Origin: Terana coerulea
Taxonomy: Eukaryota; Basidiomycota; Agaricomycetes; Polyporales; Phanerochaetaceae
Length of the DNA: 64,000 bases
Reading direction: 5' to 3'
Assembly (NCBI GenBank): GCA_024811115.1
Contig: JAKOGH010000142.1
Coordinates: 186,001 to 250,000, forward strand
Part shown: one piece after another, positions 9,828 through 20,945 of the stretch
Position numbering within the stretch: the stretch's first letter is position 1
How the letters are laid out: every line of letters starts with the position of its first letter
Position numbers and translations under genes: made by a program
The notes under the pieces: generated by a model
Database searches by the model: none
Seen by the model: the letters and a program-made list of their open reading frames with translations, nothing else
Told to the model about the DNA's origin: nothing

Positions 9828-12800
9828 TGTCCGCGACGACTACCCTGGTGAGCAGAGGGATGGAGTGTAGGGGACTGTGGGCATGGCCCCCAGCCTAGAC
9901 GGCTACTTATCTTCTCCAAGCCGTCGAGGAAATGATTGATGGACTCCGTATGGATCAAATTGTTCGAGGCGCTTGGACAACTATCTGTGCCTATTTCGGA
10001 CACACGTGCGTCAAATGATTCCATCAGATCCTATCGGGGTATGTTCCTGGACCGCCCTTCACATGTCCGTCCGAGCCATGCGCTCGTTTTACCCGCCCCT
10101 CCTTGAACGACCGCCGTGAATCGACCGTTTCACCGTATGTTTGTGCTGTGTTTTGAGCTCGTAGGCGTTGACTATGCACGGTCTTAGCAGAGCTCTCAAT
10201 CTACCAGCGATTATAGGCACTAAACACAAACGTGCGTCACAGCATCCGCAGGTCTACATAACAACATCCCGAGCGCATCTCGGCGGTTTGTGCTCCGAAG
10301 TGACACAGAGCGGTGCTGCAGATTCGTAGTGCAGATTACTCCTGCTGTTCTTACTGCCTTAGAATCTGTAGAAAGTCTTTTCTCCCCCCGTGAGTGGTTC
10401 AGGGACGATGACTTCATCGTGCGTATTCATCCACAATCATGCTCAGGAGATCACAGGCAGGGAAGGGTGTCTAGTTGTCGGTTTGTCAGACCACCAAGGG
10501 TGTCGGTGACCTTTCCCTCGCCAGAGAAATCATGGTGCTTCTCCCCGTTTGATTTGAATCTGGAGACTCCCATGACGGCTTGACTCTGCATACAGAAGCG
10601 AGCGTAACCCCTTGAGGGTTTATGCAACTTGTCAGTGCTGTACTGAAGATCCTAGCTGCGCAAGCTGGTCAACACCTCGGCGATCTGTACATGACGTTGT
10701 ACCTTGCCCCTCAAGTTAGAAAGCCGATAAAATCTCAACTGATATTCTGCCTGAGGCCTGAGGTATCGGGTTACTCCGAGTCCGAGTCTCGAATTTACGA
10801 TACGCGGCTGCGCGTTCCCGCCGTCGGAATGGCTTCCACGATGTCGGTTGTCGGAAGCCCCGACGTTGAATGTGTATAGAAGAGCACGAACGTGCCGCTT
10901 GGTCAAGCGGTCTCTGGAAAGTGCAAGGTTAGCGTTCAGTCAAAGTATCTCGTATTGGCACTCACATCTGTGCTCTTCAGCTCGTGTGACACCGGCGCTT
11001 GCCATTGTATGTGGGATTCATGCATTCATGGGAAGACAATGCTAAACTTGTCCTTCTCAGCCCGGCAAGCACACCGACCGGCTTCCTTACCCTCAAAACG
11101 GCAGGTGCAATGCATCTGCTCGGACCGTGGAAAATATTGAGAATTATTTAAGCTGGTAAGCACAGCCTCCGAATGCGGAATTCACGCTCAGATGGCACTG
11201 CGCCCCAGACCGAGCCCTCTTAGCAGCGGGGCATAGCACGGTGTTGTGCTAGCCCTGCTGCTAAGCTGGTCTGTCAGTGGGTAAACGGCGTCTCTGCGGG
11301 GCGGATAACTATAGATCGCTTTATATCGTGTCCACCGAAGCTCACAGCCTTCGCGTGGAACCTGGAAATGCGTCGTCCGCCCTGATCGATGTCCCTGTTA
11401 GCCTTCTCCTCATTGCCCACTGGGAGCTAGCCGATGGCTGTGTACTAACCTTTTATATAGTCATCGGGCTAGCCCGTCGAAGTCGACCGGTGCTTCCTCA
11501 AGAATGACGACGATCTGGTCTAATGGCATGGGAGTTCTTCCAGTTCTGGCCCTAATACACCCATTCGGATGGCCGAACAACACGGCGTAGGAGCATCGGA
11601 GGTCGAATCGCATATTCATCGTCGGTGTTAATGTTCGAGTACGGTTGGTCCTTGTGACTACGCTTGATTTTCATTAATACTGACAGTGCATGACTGTGGT
11701 CAGAACACCCTTGCGGTCCCCTCCATCATACTTGCCGCGAAACGTACACTACCGCTTCGGCAATTGACAAGATCCCGCTCGCAGTGCAACCAGAAGGCTT
11801 GCGGGGCGGATGTGAAACCTAATATCCCAAGAACTCAGCAAGTTATCCCGCCGGCAACGCGAGATGCCGCGAAGTAGTGGGCCGAACCATACATCTCTTG
11901 TAAACTGTCACCGCACTCACCTGCCTTGCATTTGGTGTCCTCAGCGTCCTGGAGAAGATCACTCAATTGGGGTATTGTTGTCGAAAATGGCCCAGATTGT
12001 ATACCAATGCCATGGTACGCCCAACAAAGTAATATAACCCCGGCGCTGACCACATTCCCTATGCTTAGGTATTGCATGCTTCAGGCTCCGCTACAGCGTT
12101 TGGCTGTATATTTGGCATACGCACCGAAGGGACTGGCCGGACGCCCAGGGGTTTCGTTCCCCGACTATTCCTGTTCGAACGACTGCCGGCAAGCATTACC
12201 GCTCAGAGATATATTACTACTTATGCCCCTTGAGGTGTCTTGCCCAGCAAAATTCTTTGTCTTCGTCCCATCCTTGCACGCCACCATTTTGTTTTCCACC
12301 TTCATATGCCGCATGCGCTCCCTAGTCGTTGACCTCCCCCGTTATCAGACCTCTACAGATGACTCACAACAACCGAACACCACGGACGACCGACGCACAT
12401 GGAGGGATGTTACTGTCCAAGGTCGCTCACCGCAAATAACTTGTCCTCACGCACCAACCTCGACGTGCACTAGGATTATTACGGAGCATTATGTTTTTGA
12501 GCTTGTATCGCCGACTCTCAGTCTACGTGACCTTTCACGGACCCCGACACTGTTGGTCAGGGCCGACAACATTCCACTGGGTCACATTGCAATGTGCCTT
12601 GTACGACAAACGACCCTGCATCGACGGGCACGCAACCTCCGATTAGGATCTGCGCCTAGGACCAGGTCCGCTAGGCGGCGCATTAATCCAATTACTCTGG
12701 ACCTCTTCGAGCGGGCGCAGCACAGGCGTCACCATGTTGATACTCGCTGCGGACGTCGTCCACTCCCTTGAGCCACCTGACCATCGCTTGTCACACACCT

Positions 12801-13051
12801 GAAGAACGGACCATCCAGACTGCTTTAAGCCTATGCACTCTCGGAGGCAGTTACTGCTGCGGCGTAGAATGAGGAACTTGCGCCAAAGGCGAGGTGGGCA
12901 TTGCGCACAGCTGTTACTCCGAGGTATGGACGTCCGATCAGGTACATCTACGGCTTGGTAGCGTTCCGCACATGTTTATTAACGAGGTTGGCTGCACAGC
13001 ACAAGCTATCACCTCCTGCTACCGTCGTCTTCGTGCAGAACTCACTGAACC
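9828..13051. other. gene-poor 3.2 kb
   Basis: No open frame here shows recognisable motifs. The longest (281 codons at 11926-12771, plus) has scattered Arg, Thr and Pro with no domain, and the opposite strand is equally open in parts. A strong hairpin lies at 11220-11264. The stretch could hold decayed mobile DNA or a non-coding transcript. Confidence 0.4.
11220..11264. repeat. imperfect inverted repeat (hairpin)
   Basis: TTAGCAGC-x-GGGC-TAGCAC arms of about 19-20 nt face each other around a short ggtgtt loop, with one mismatch and one bulge. A second, weaker inverted pair built on GCTAGCC/GGCTAGC lies at 11431-11475. Confidence 0.6.
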
Positions 13052-13846
13052 ATGATTGTGTCCGAAGAGGACCTTGTGCTTACCCTTACTCCGGACAATG
13101 TCTCAAACACAACACTTATATCACAGCATGGCGAGACGTTATACACTGTCAAGACGGAGCACACCAAGAAGTCCACATTCACTAACGTTCGCAATCCTGC
13201 GAATGACGTGATCGCTTCTTTGGAATGGCAGGACGTCTTACCCGACAAGGTCACTCGCGGCGCTGACAAGTCGGTATCCATGGCGGTATGGATGAAGAAG
13301 AGCATCATTCCGTTCAAAGAGTATGTCGGGCTACACATGAATTGGCTCAACACTGACGGGTACCATGTAGTGACATATCCTTCGTAGATGATGAAGGCAG
13401 GAAATACAAGTGGAAGGGCAACTCCGCAGGCCGCTCTTTCGAGGCAAGTGCTCGACGCGAGCTACACAATGCGAGATCTCATCGGATCTTCACCGCGTCC
13501 ACAGCTGTACTGCGCCGACGACAACTATTCCTCCACAATTGCCCGCTTCCAGCGCAGCAGACGCATCTACACCCGCGATGTGCCCGAAACCTCTGACCCT
13601 AGTGCATCCACACTTTCACTCGCACCGACCCTGGTGAACCCAGAGCTTCGTTTGACTCGAACGCCAGCTACGCTCTCCCTGGCCCCACGGGCGTTGCAGA
13701 TTCAGGACATCGTTCTCACGTCGTTCTTATTTCTGGAGAAGAGTCATCGGACGAATGAAACTGAGCATCAGAACCGAGCGGATGTGGAAGGTACACCCGT
13801 GTTGGGCGGGAAACAGGGACACGCGATCAAGGATGGCGGGGTGTGA
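13052..13846 (+). CDS. DUF6593-like small protein, copy 2, with a GC-AG intron
   Basis: Exons 13052..13320, 13371..13443 and 13505..13846 encode 227 aa. It begins MIVSEEDLVLTLTPDNVSN and continues with TEHTKKSTFTNVRNP, SLEWQDVLPDKVT, WMKKSIIPFK, DDEGRKYKWKGN, LYCADDNYSSTIARF and ALQIQDIVLTSFLFLEK. The second intron starts GAG|GCAAGT, a GC donor with an otherwise perfect consensus; reading through it would reach a stop. Copies 1 and 3 have ordinary GT donors at the homologous site. Tandem with copy 3 on the same strand, so a local duplication. Function unknown. Confidence 0.87.
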
Positions 13847-14351
13847 GCTCTACCAATGCAACTAAAGTGTAGTCTGCACACTGTCTTTCGCAACAACAGA
13901 CCAAGATTCAGCAGGAGTAATTATCACGATGTTGAATAGTGTAGCGTGAACTTCGCTCGTGTAAATGGTCGAAAGAGAGCGAATGCCTAGCGCTTACTAC
14001 AATTGCTCTTCTCTGGTTACTCCCACCACCTGCTGTTGCCCTAACTTATCTCCAACATTATAAGCTTCAAAGGTCAACTTGAAATCTCTCGCTTGCGATC
14101 TGTTACCCTTCTCCACTTCAGCAAGGCATCTGCCTGCTTTGCTCTCTTGGCTGTGCGAAAATGACGGCTCCCACACGCATCGTCAGACGTCGGACAACAA
14201 CCGGCAGCGGCTACCGTGCGGCGCGTACCCATGACTAGGTAATATAAGGAAGCCTGGGATGGCACAGGAGTCGCGGCGGAATCCATCGTACCCTTTCAAT
14301 ACAAGGCCTTCAGAACTGCAAACAAACCCCAAGCCGCAGTCCACCTCCCAC
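13847..14351. other. intergenic between tandem DUF6593-like genes
   Basis: This holds the 3' end of copy 2 and the promoter of copy 3, including a possible TATA-like AATATAAGG near 14241. No gene seen. Confidence 0.4.
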
Positions 14352-15217
14352 ATGTCTTCCTCCAACGACATTACGACGCTCACATTCACCCCCGACAATC
14401 CATGCAATACTACCATTACGTCCGCAGACGGCCACGTCCTCTACAGCGTCGTGACGGAGCATACCAAGAAGGCTACGTTCACCCAGGTTCGCGACGCAGA
14501 CGACGAGATTCTCGGCTCTCTAGAGTGGAAGGAGGTACTGCCAGACAGAGTTACCATCCGGGATGAGCGACCGGTGTCGTTCTCTGATTGGATGAAGAAG
14601 AGCTATTTACCGTTCACAGAGTAAGTTCAGAGCCTATAGATTGTATGCTTTCCTCATCGTGTTCCTCGCCTTACAGTCAGGTCTCCTTCAGTGATGACCT
14701 AGGAAGGAGGTACAGATGGAAGGGGATTGGACCAGGCCGTTCTCTGGAGGTACGCAGCGAAACTGAACTGTATCCCAGGATCCCTATCTGAAGTGCCATC
14801 ACTTCATAGCTTTACAGTGAAGACGACAAGTTCACCACGCCTATTGCACGATATCGTAGGTCGTATAGGACCCTGGCATCGACGAGCCCGACAGCCTCGG
14901 TACTGGGTAGTCCCGAGAAGCCAGGCATGGATCCTATACAGTCCAACTACTCTTTAAGTTTGAGCTCTACATTGGCCGAGACGCAATCTATCACATCGAC
15001 GCTCACAGACGGTTCTACCACCATCACGGGCAGAAGCACTGTCACGCACACCCCTGGTGAACTAGGGCTTCTCGCTCGTGCACTAGAAGTACAAGATATC
15101 GTCGTTCTGTCTCTCTTATTTCAGGAGAAGCAATACCGTCTACGCCATCCTGGAGGTCAGGACAACGCAATATTGGGGACAACCACTGGGAAGTTGGCGT
15201 TTCCAGGTTCATGTTGA
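14352..15217 (+). CDS. DUF6593-like small protein, copy 3
   Basis: Exons 14352..14620, 14677..14749 and 14810..15217 give 249 aa. The protein starts MSSSNDITTLTFTPDN and carries TEHTKKATFTQVRD, SLEWKEVLPDRVT, WMKKSYLPFT, DDLGRRYRWKG, a Ser/Thr-rich linker, and ALEVQDIVVLSLLFQEKQYR. An in-frame ATG at 14259 would add 31 residues. I chose 14352 because it matches the other two copies. Exon lengths match copy 2 exactly for exons 1 and 2 (269 and 73 nt). Cytosolic by appearance, with no signal peptide or membrane segment. Function unknown. Confidence 0.87.
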
Positions 15218-15972
15218 ACACTGAACCATCGCAATGCGACGCTAGATTATTGCTTCATCACTCATATACTTCATCAATCGCTCGGAATCATATGCCCATT
15301 GTCCGCTCTTCCGCTGCCTTCTCAGACCACCCTGGCATGTATCAGATCGCTATCTCTTGCAAAAAATAAACAAAAGGGAATCATACGCAAGTTGGATGAT
15401 GCTTGCTTTTTGTCGCTGTAACAAGAGCTAGCTCTATGTGTCAATCTGTTGACTTATCTGACTTCGGCTTACACGTGTACATGCACTGTCACGCAGAACC
15501 ACTGGGGGTCCAGATCCTCGTAGCTTCGCGCGCTAATGCGGCAATTGCCGAACGCCACAAAGTCGTCGGTCCTGGTAATTCCACAATCGAACGCTTATGG
15601 AAAGCGTTTGAAGTGACTGGATGGGCGTAAATTGGCTTATTATTTTGAGAGCTCTCGCAGCTCCTTTTGGTGGACATGCTCAGCTGAGAGATACAAAGAT
15701 CCCGTGTTTCGTAGTCACATCAAGATGTCTCATTCTAAAAGCTTGAGAGCATATCGAATTTCTGTGATGATAGACTTCTGCGTGAAGTAATTGAATACTT
15801 CACGGGTTAGATTTTCCAAAAGCACGAGTACTTTGTAGACTGCAGTTGTTTATGGTCACGGTCACAAAAGACACACGTGATGCGACCGTGACAGAACGCG
15901 AGTCGCGCATCACGGCGCTCAATTGGTCCGCTCAGTCCCTCTCGCGTTGACCTTTGCGGGCCCTCAGGGAAA
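15218..15972. other. intergenic upstream of SMC1
   Basis: A short open frame at 15403-15630 has no recognisable motif. A small inverted repeat (GTGAAGTA around a 6-nt loop) lies near 15782-15803. Otherwise nothing is seen. Confidence 0.4.
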
Positions 15973-18900
15973 ATGCCTCTCATCCGCATTGAAGTATGCG
16001 ACTTCAAGTCTTACAGGTATATGAGTGTTTCTGCGACGCTCTGTTTCTCCGCACTTAACTTGCATATCACAGGGGACATCAAACAATAGGGCCATTCCAT
16101 AACTTCACTTCCGTTATAGGTCCCAATGGAGCGGGAAAGTCCAACCTCATGGATGCCATCTCATTTGTTCTTGGGGTGAAGAGCGCTCAGCTGAGAAGTA
16201 GTCAGTTAAAAGATCTTGTGTATCGTGGACGGAGGCTCGCAAGGTCTGAGCTAGGGTCGGAGGCCACCCAAGACGACGACGAGGAAGGAGAGGGAGAAGG
16301 GACCGCGAAGAAGGCCTGGGTTCTCGCCGTTATTCAGGACTCTGATGGAAAGGAGTATCAATTCCAGCGAACGTAGGTCCTGCATTCACCGGCAGTCTGC
16401 ATACCTCTGACAGTTAGGGTGCTAGGATCTCTGTGAACGGAGCCTCTGAATATAAACTTAACAAGAAGGTCGTCACTTACAACGCCTACAACGCTCAGCT
16501 CATCTCGCTTAACATCCTCGTCAAAGCCAAGAACTTCCTGGTCTTCCAGGGAGATGTTGAAGCTGTAGCTTCGCAGTCCCCCAAGGAGCTCGCACGGCTC
16601 ATAGACCAAATCAGTGGCTCGCTTGAGTTGGCAGGTGAATATGAGAAGGCCAAGGAGGCTCAGGAACGGGCTACGGAGAATGCCACTTTCAACTTCACCA
16701 AGCGACGAGGCATTGCTGGGGAGATCAAGCAGTACAAGGAGCAGAAGGGAGAAGCTGAGAGATTTGAGGCACTTTGCGATGAGCGGGTGCGTTATTGGTC
16801 TAAATATTTCTGAGTGCTACTAATATCTGGGTTTACAGGACGACCTCAACCTTCATCGCCTGTTGTTCAAGTTGTATCACATCCAGAAATCTCTGTCTTC
16901 GCATGCGGAGGATATCAAGAGGCAGAATGAGACGCTCAGCGAGCTACGTGAAGAACAGCGGGAGTACGAGGAGGAACTTGAAAAAGCTCGTCAAGAGCAG
17001 GCGAAGTCCAAAGGTGCTGCTATGCAGAAAGACAAACGAGTGAAGAAAGCTGAGAAGGCGCTCGAGAACAAAGTGAGTCTGTGTACACGCGCTCCTACGT
17101 CCGTCTGAAGTGTGATTAAACGTGCACGGTATAGCGACCAGAACTCGTGCAGGTGGAGGCACAGATTGCCCACTCAAGGCGTAAACACGACAATGCGCAG
17201 AAGATCGCTGACCAAGTGAGGAGGGATGTTGAGAAGCAGGAGGTGAAACTCCAAACCCTCAATAGGGATCTGGAGATTGTGCAGCAAGCTGCCGATGCTG
17301 CTCAAGGTTGGCGCATCCTCACAAAGCGTGCAGTTGCCATGCTGACCTCTATATTCACCCCTAGAGGCCCAAAGGCAGGCAAATCAAGGAAACCTCACTC
17401 TAAGCGAAGACAGGTTGGAGGAATACAGACGACTGTAAGCACTAACCTACCCTACAGCATTCCCACATCTAACCATGCGCATATATGCATCCTTACTCCG
17501 CAGGAAGGTTCAAGCCAGTGTACTCGCGGTCGCTGAACGTCAATCTCTTGAAACTTTATCCCGAGACGAGAAGACCTCTGCTAGAACACTCTCCCAGCTC
17601 AAAGATAAGATTGAGCAACTCACATCCAAGAAGGCGAAGCTAAGTGAGGATGAGGAGACTGCGAAGCAAAGGAGAATAGAGGTATGTGATGTTTACAGCT
17701 TACACGACGTCATAGGTGCTAATGCCGAATATGAAGCTCGAGGGGAAGGTCAAAGAGTTCAACGAGCAGCTTGCAAATGCCAGAAGCGAGTTGGACAATC
17801 AGCAAGCTGAGCGCACTCGTGTCGCGTATGTCGCACTGCAACACATTTCTGCACGCATACAACTGCTCACCATGGCGTGCGCCGTTGTGACAGGAAACTT
17901 GAGCAGGAACTCAACGAAAAGCTCGTAGACGTGCATCAGAAGCTGCTTCAGGCAGGCGTTGACCAGAAAGAATCCGAGCGAGAAGTTCGTCTGAAGGAGA
18001 CTTTAGCTAATCTGCAGAGAATATTCCCCGGTATGAGTTTATGGTGTCGGATGATGCAGCAAAGCTTACTATGTCGCCCGATAGGTGTACGCGGCCGTGT
18101 TGTAGACTTGTGCAAGCCGACCCAGCGCAAATACGAGTTGGCTGTATCTACTGTTCTTGGACGAAACATCGACGCCGTCGTTGTAGACGAGGAGAAGACA
18201 GCTATAGACTGCATTGAGGTTCGCTCTCCAGCAGTCGGTCTCTCCACATGTCATTCATTAACATGTATCTACCACCACCTTAGTATATGCGCAATCAGCG
18301 TGCAGGTCAAGCGACCTTCATCCCTCTGGACACCATTCAAGCGAAGCCTATCAACGACAAGTTCCGCTCCTTCGCCAAAGGGGCGCGCCTGGCCGTTGAT
18401 GTCATCCAATATGACTCTGCTGTCGAACGTGCGATTCACCATGCCTGCGGCAGCGCGCTGGTGTGCGACACGATGGACATAGCAAGGCACGTATGCTTCG
18501 AGAAGGGTCAGGAGGTGAAGGCTGTCACGCTCGATGGCACTATCATTCACAAGAGTGGGTTGATGACTGGTGGAAAGAGTACGCATGGTAGTGGAAAGAA
18601 GTGGGAGGAAAAGGATGTCCAAGGTCAGTGTATATTGCACCCCCAATATACCCTGAACCCTCACCTATTATCCTGAAGGTCTTCAACGTGCTCGTGACAA
18701 GCTTCTCTCAGATCTACGTGAACTCAACAAGACGAAGCCTCGTGGTAATGCGGACGACAACTTACTTGCTGAGATCACACGTCTGGAGCCCGCGCTGAAC
18801 GTCGCCAGAGATGATCTGGTGCGTCCATCAGTTTACTGGACTCGATGAAGTGTACTCACAGACACATACAGAGCGCGTGCAAGCTCCGGCTCAACGGCAT

Positions 18901-20659
18901 AAAGGACGAGATCAAGCATATCAATGGGGACCTCAGGCGTACACAACCTGAGCTTCAACGTGCACAGTCAGCGTACGACTCCCTGAAACAGCGCATCGAT
19001 GCGCTTCAGAATGCCATCGACGAAGCCGAGCAGGAAGTTTTCGCCGCGTTCTGCGAAGACATTGGCGTTGAGAACGTCCGGGAGTTCGAAGAACGTCAGC
19101 TCAAGGCGGCGCAGCAAGAAAGTGCCGCACGTCTGCAGTACGACACTCAGATCGCCAGACTCACGCACCAAACAACGTTCGAGAGGGAGCAGCTTCAGAC
19201 TACTCAGCAGCGGCTGGCGACACTCGAGGCTACCATCCAGACCGAAGAAGTGAATCTGGCGACCCATCAGGAGTCTAAGGAGAAGATCCAGGAGGAATTG
19301 CAAGAACTCGAAGACACTATCGCTACGTTGCAAGAGGAGCTCAAGGGCCTCAACGATGATTTGGAGGAGAAGACGAAGGTGGTCGAGCAAGTGAAGAAGA
19401 AAGCGTCCAAGTCTTCCAAGGCTCTGGACCAGGTTCTTAAAGAGATCGCTGGGAGCAACGACGAAATCGAGAAGTTGGGTCTTGAGCGGTCGACAATATA
19501 CCGAAGATGCCGCCTTGAAGAGATCAAGTTGCCTCTCATCGAAGGAAACCTCAAGAATGTTCCTATGGAGGAGGTGTGCATGTTATCCTTTAGTCCTGGA
19601 GTAACTGAGGCTGATATGTACTGGGATAGAACCTTCGCGATGAAGTTGCGATGGACGTTGACGAGGATGAAGAGGGATCACAGACCGTGAAACGGGTCTC
19701 TGACTACGGCATTGAGGTCGATTTTTCCTCTCTGGACGAGGACGAGCAGGAAGATGGCTCTGCAGAGAGGTTGGCCGAGATTGAGGCTTCAATACACAAG
19801 TTGACAGCGGACATCGAGCGCATGGCGCCCAATCTCAAGGCTATGGATAAGTGAGTACCGCTCATCTTCGCAGCACAAGTGCTACATCTTACCGCTGTGC
19901 AGGCTTGATGATGTCGAAGCCAAGCTGCTGGAGACGGAGAAGGAAGCAGACAAAGCCAGGAAAGACTCCAAGAGTGCTCGCGATCAGTTCAACGACGTGA
20001 AGAAACGTCGATGCGATCTCTTCCACAAAGCATACAATCATATTTCCGAGCGAATCGACCAGGTGTACAAGGATCTTACTAAGGGAAAAGCCGCCCCTAT
20101 GGGAGGTGTCGCATACCTGAGTTTGGAGGACAGCGAGGTGTGTTTTGCGAGGTTATCACCAGAGAACTACGCTCATACGTCCAGTAGGAACCTTACCTAG
20201 CTGGCATCAAGTACCATGCCATGCCGCCCATGAAGCGATTCCGTGACATGGAACAGTTGTCAGGTGGAGAGAAGACCATCGCCGCCTTGGCATTGCTCTT
20301 TGCCATCCACAGGTATGAATATGCGTGGCCCTGCTCCGGCGTGCGACCTGACGCCCTTTTCGTAGCTATCAACCTTCACCCTTCTTCGTGCTGGATGAGG
20401 TTGACGCGGCTCTGGACAATACCAATGTTGCCAAGATCGCGAACTACATCCGAGCTCATGCGTCGGACACCTTCCAATTCATCGTCATCAGTTTGAAGGG
20501 ATCGCTATACGAACGGAGCAGCTCTTTGGTCGGCATCTATCGTGACCAAGACGTGAACAGTTCGAGAACTTTGACACTGGATGTAAGTTTACTTCACACG
20601 CATATCACATCCTCACACTGACGATTTACTCTCCGCAGTTGACCCAATATGACGAGTGA
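15973..20659 (+). CDS. SMC1: SMC1, cohesin ATPase subunit
   Basis: Eighteen exons close in phase to 1246 aa, the usual SMC1 length: 15973..16016, 16073..16372, 16426..16786, 16839..17072, 17135..17306, 17365..17434, 17504..17681, 17716..17825, 17894..18030, 18085..18218, 18284..18623, 18679..18818, 18872..19573, 19630..19850, 19903..20137, 20188..20312, 20366..20582, 20639..20659. Visible parts in order: Walker A GPNGAGKS, coiled coil with many Glu/Lys/Gln heptads, a hinge ([20 protein letters not shown] to GGKSTHG), second coiled coil, an acidic [10 protein letters not shown] insert, ABC signature LSGGEKT, Walker [14 protein letters not shown], and the tail RTLTLDLTQYDE. SMC1 pairs with SMC3 and kleisin in the ring that holds sister chromatids. 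Confidence 0.97.
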
Positions 20660-20945
20660 TGTTATACCCACCGGGTACCCCAGGTTTTGCTTTGTATTCT
20701 GTGTCGATTCTGTGCCTATCAATCTCTGCCTTCATCTGCAGCAAGAGTTTTCGCTATCGAGTCCATGATTGCAAGAAGTATGTACTGTATGTAGCACTAA
20801 TATAATAACAATAAATGCGAGATGCAAGGACCGCACGAAGCAAAACACGAGGGGATAGAATCCAGAGAGCGAACTAGGAGATGATGAAGGTAGTAATATA
20901 CTTAAGGAATCGCTACAGCATAGAACAAAAACGACAACACGCGGA

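Noticed and set aside
11926..12771. 281-codon open frame on plus
   Set aside because: No domain, no intron pattern, odd composition; the opposite strand is partly open too. Chance open frame is likelier.
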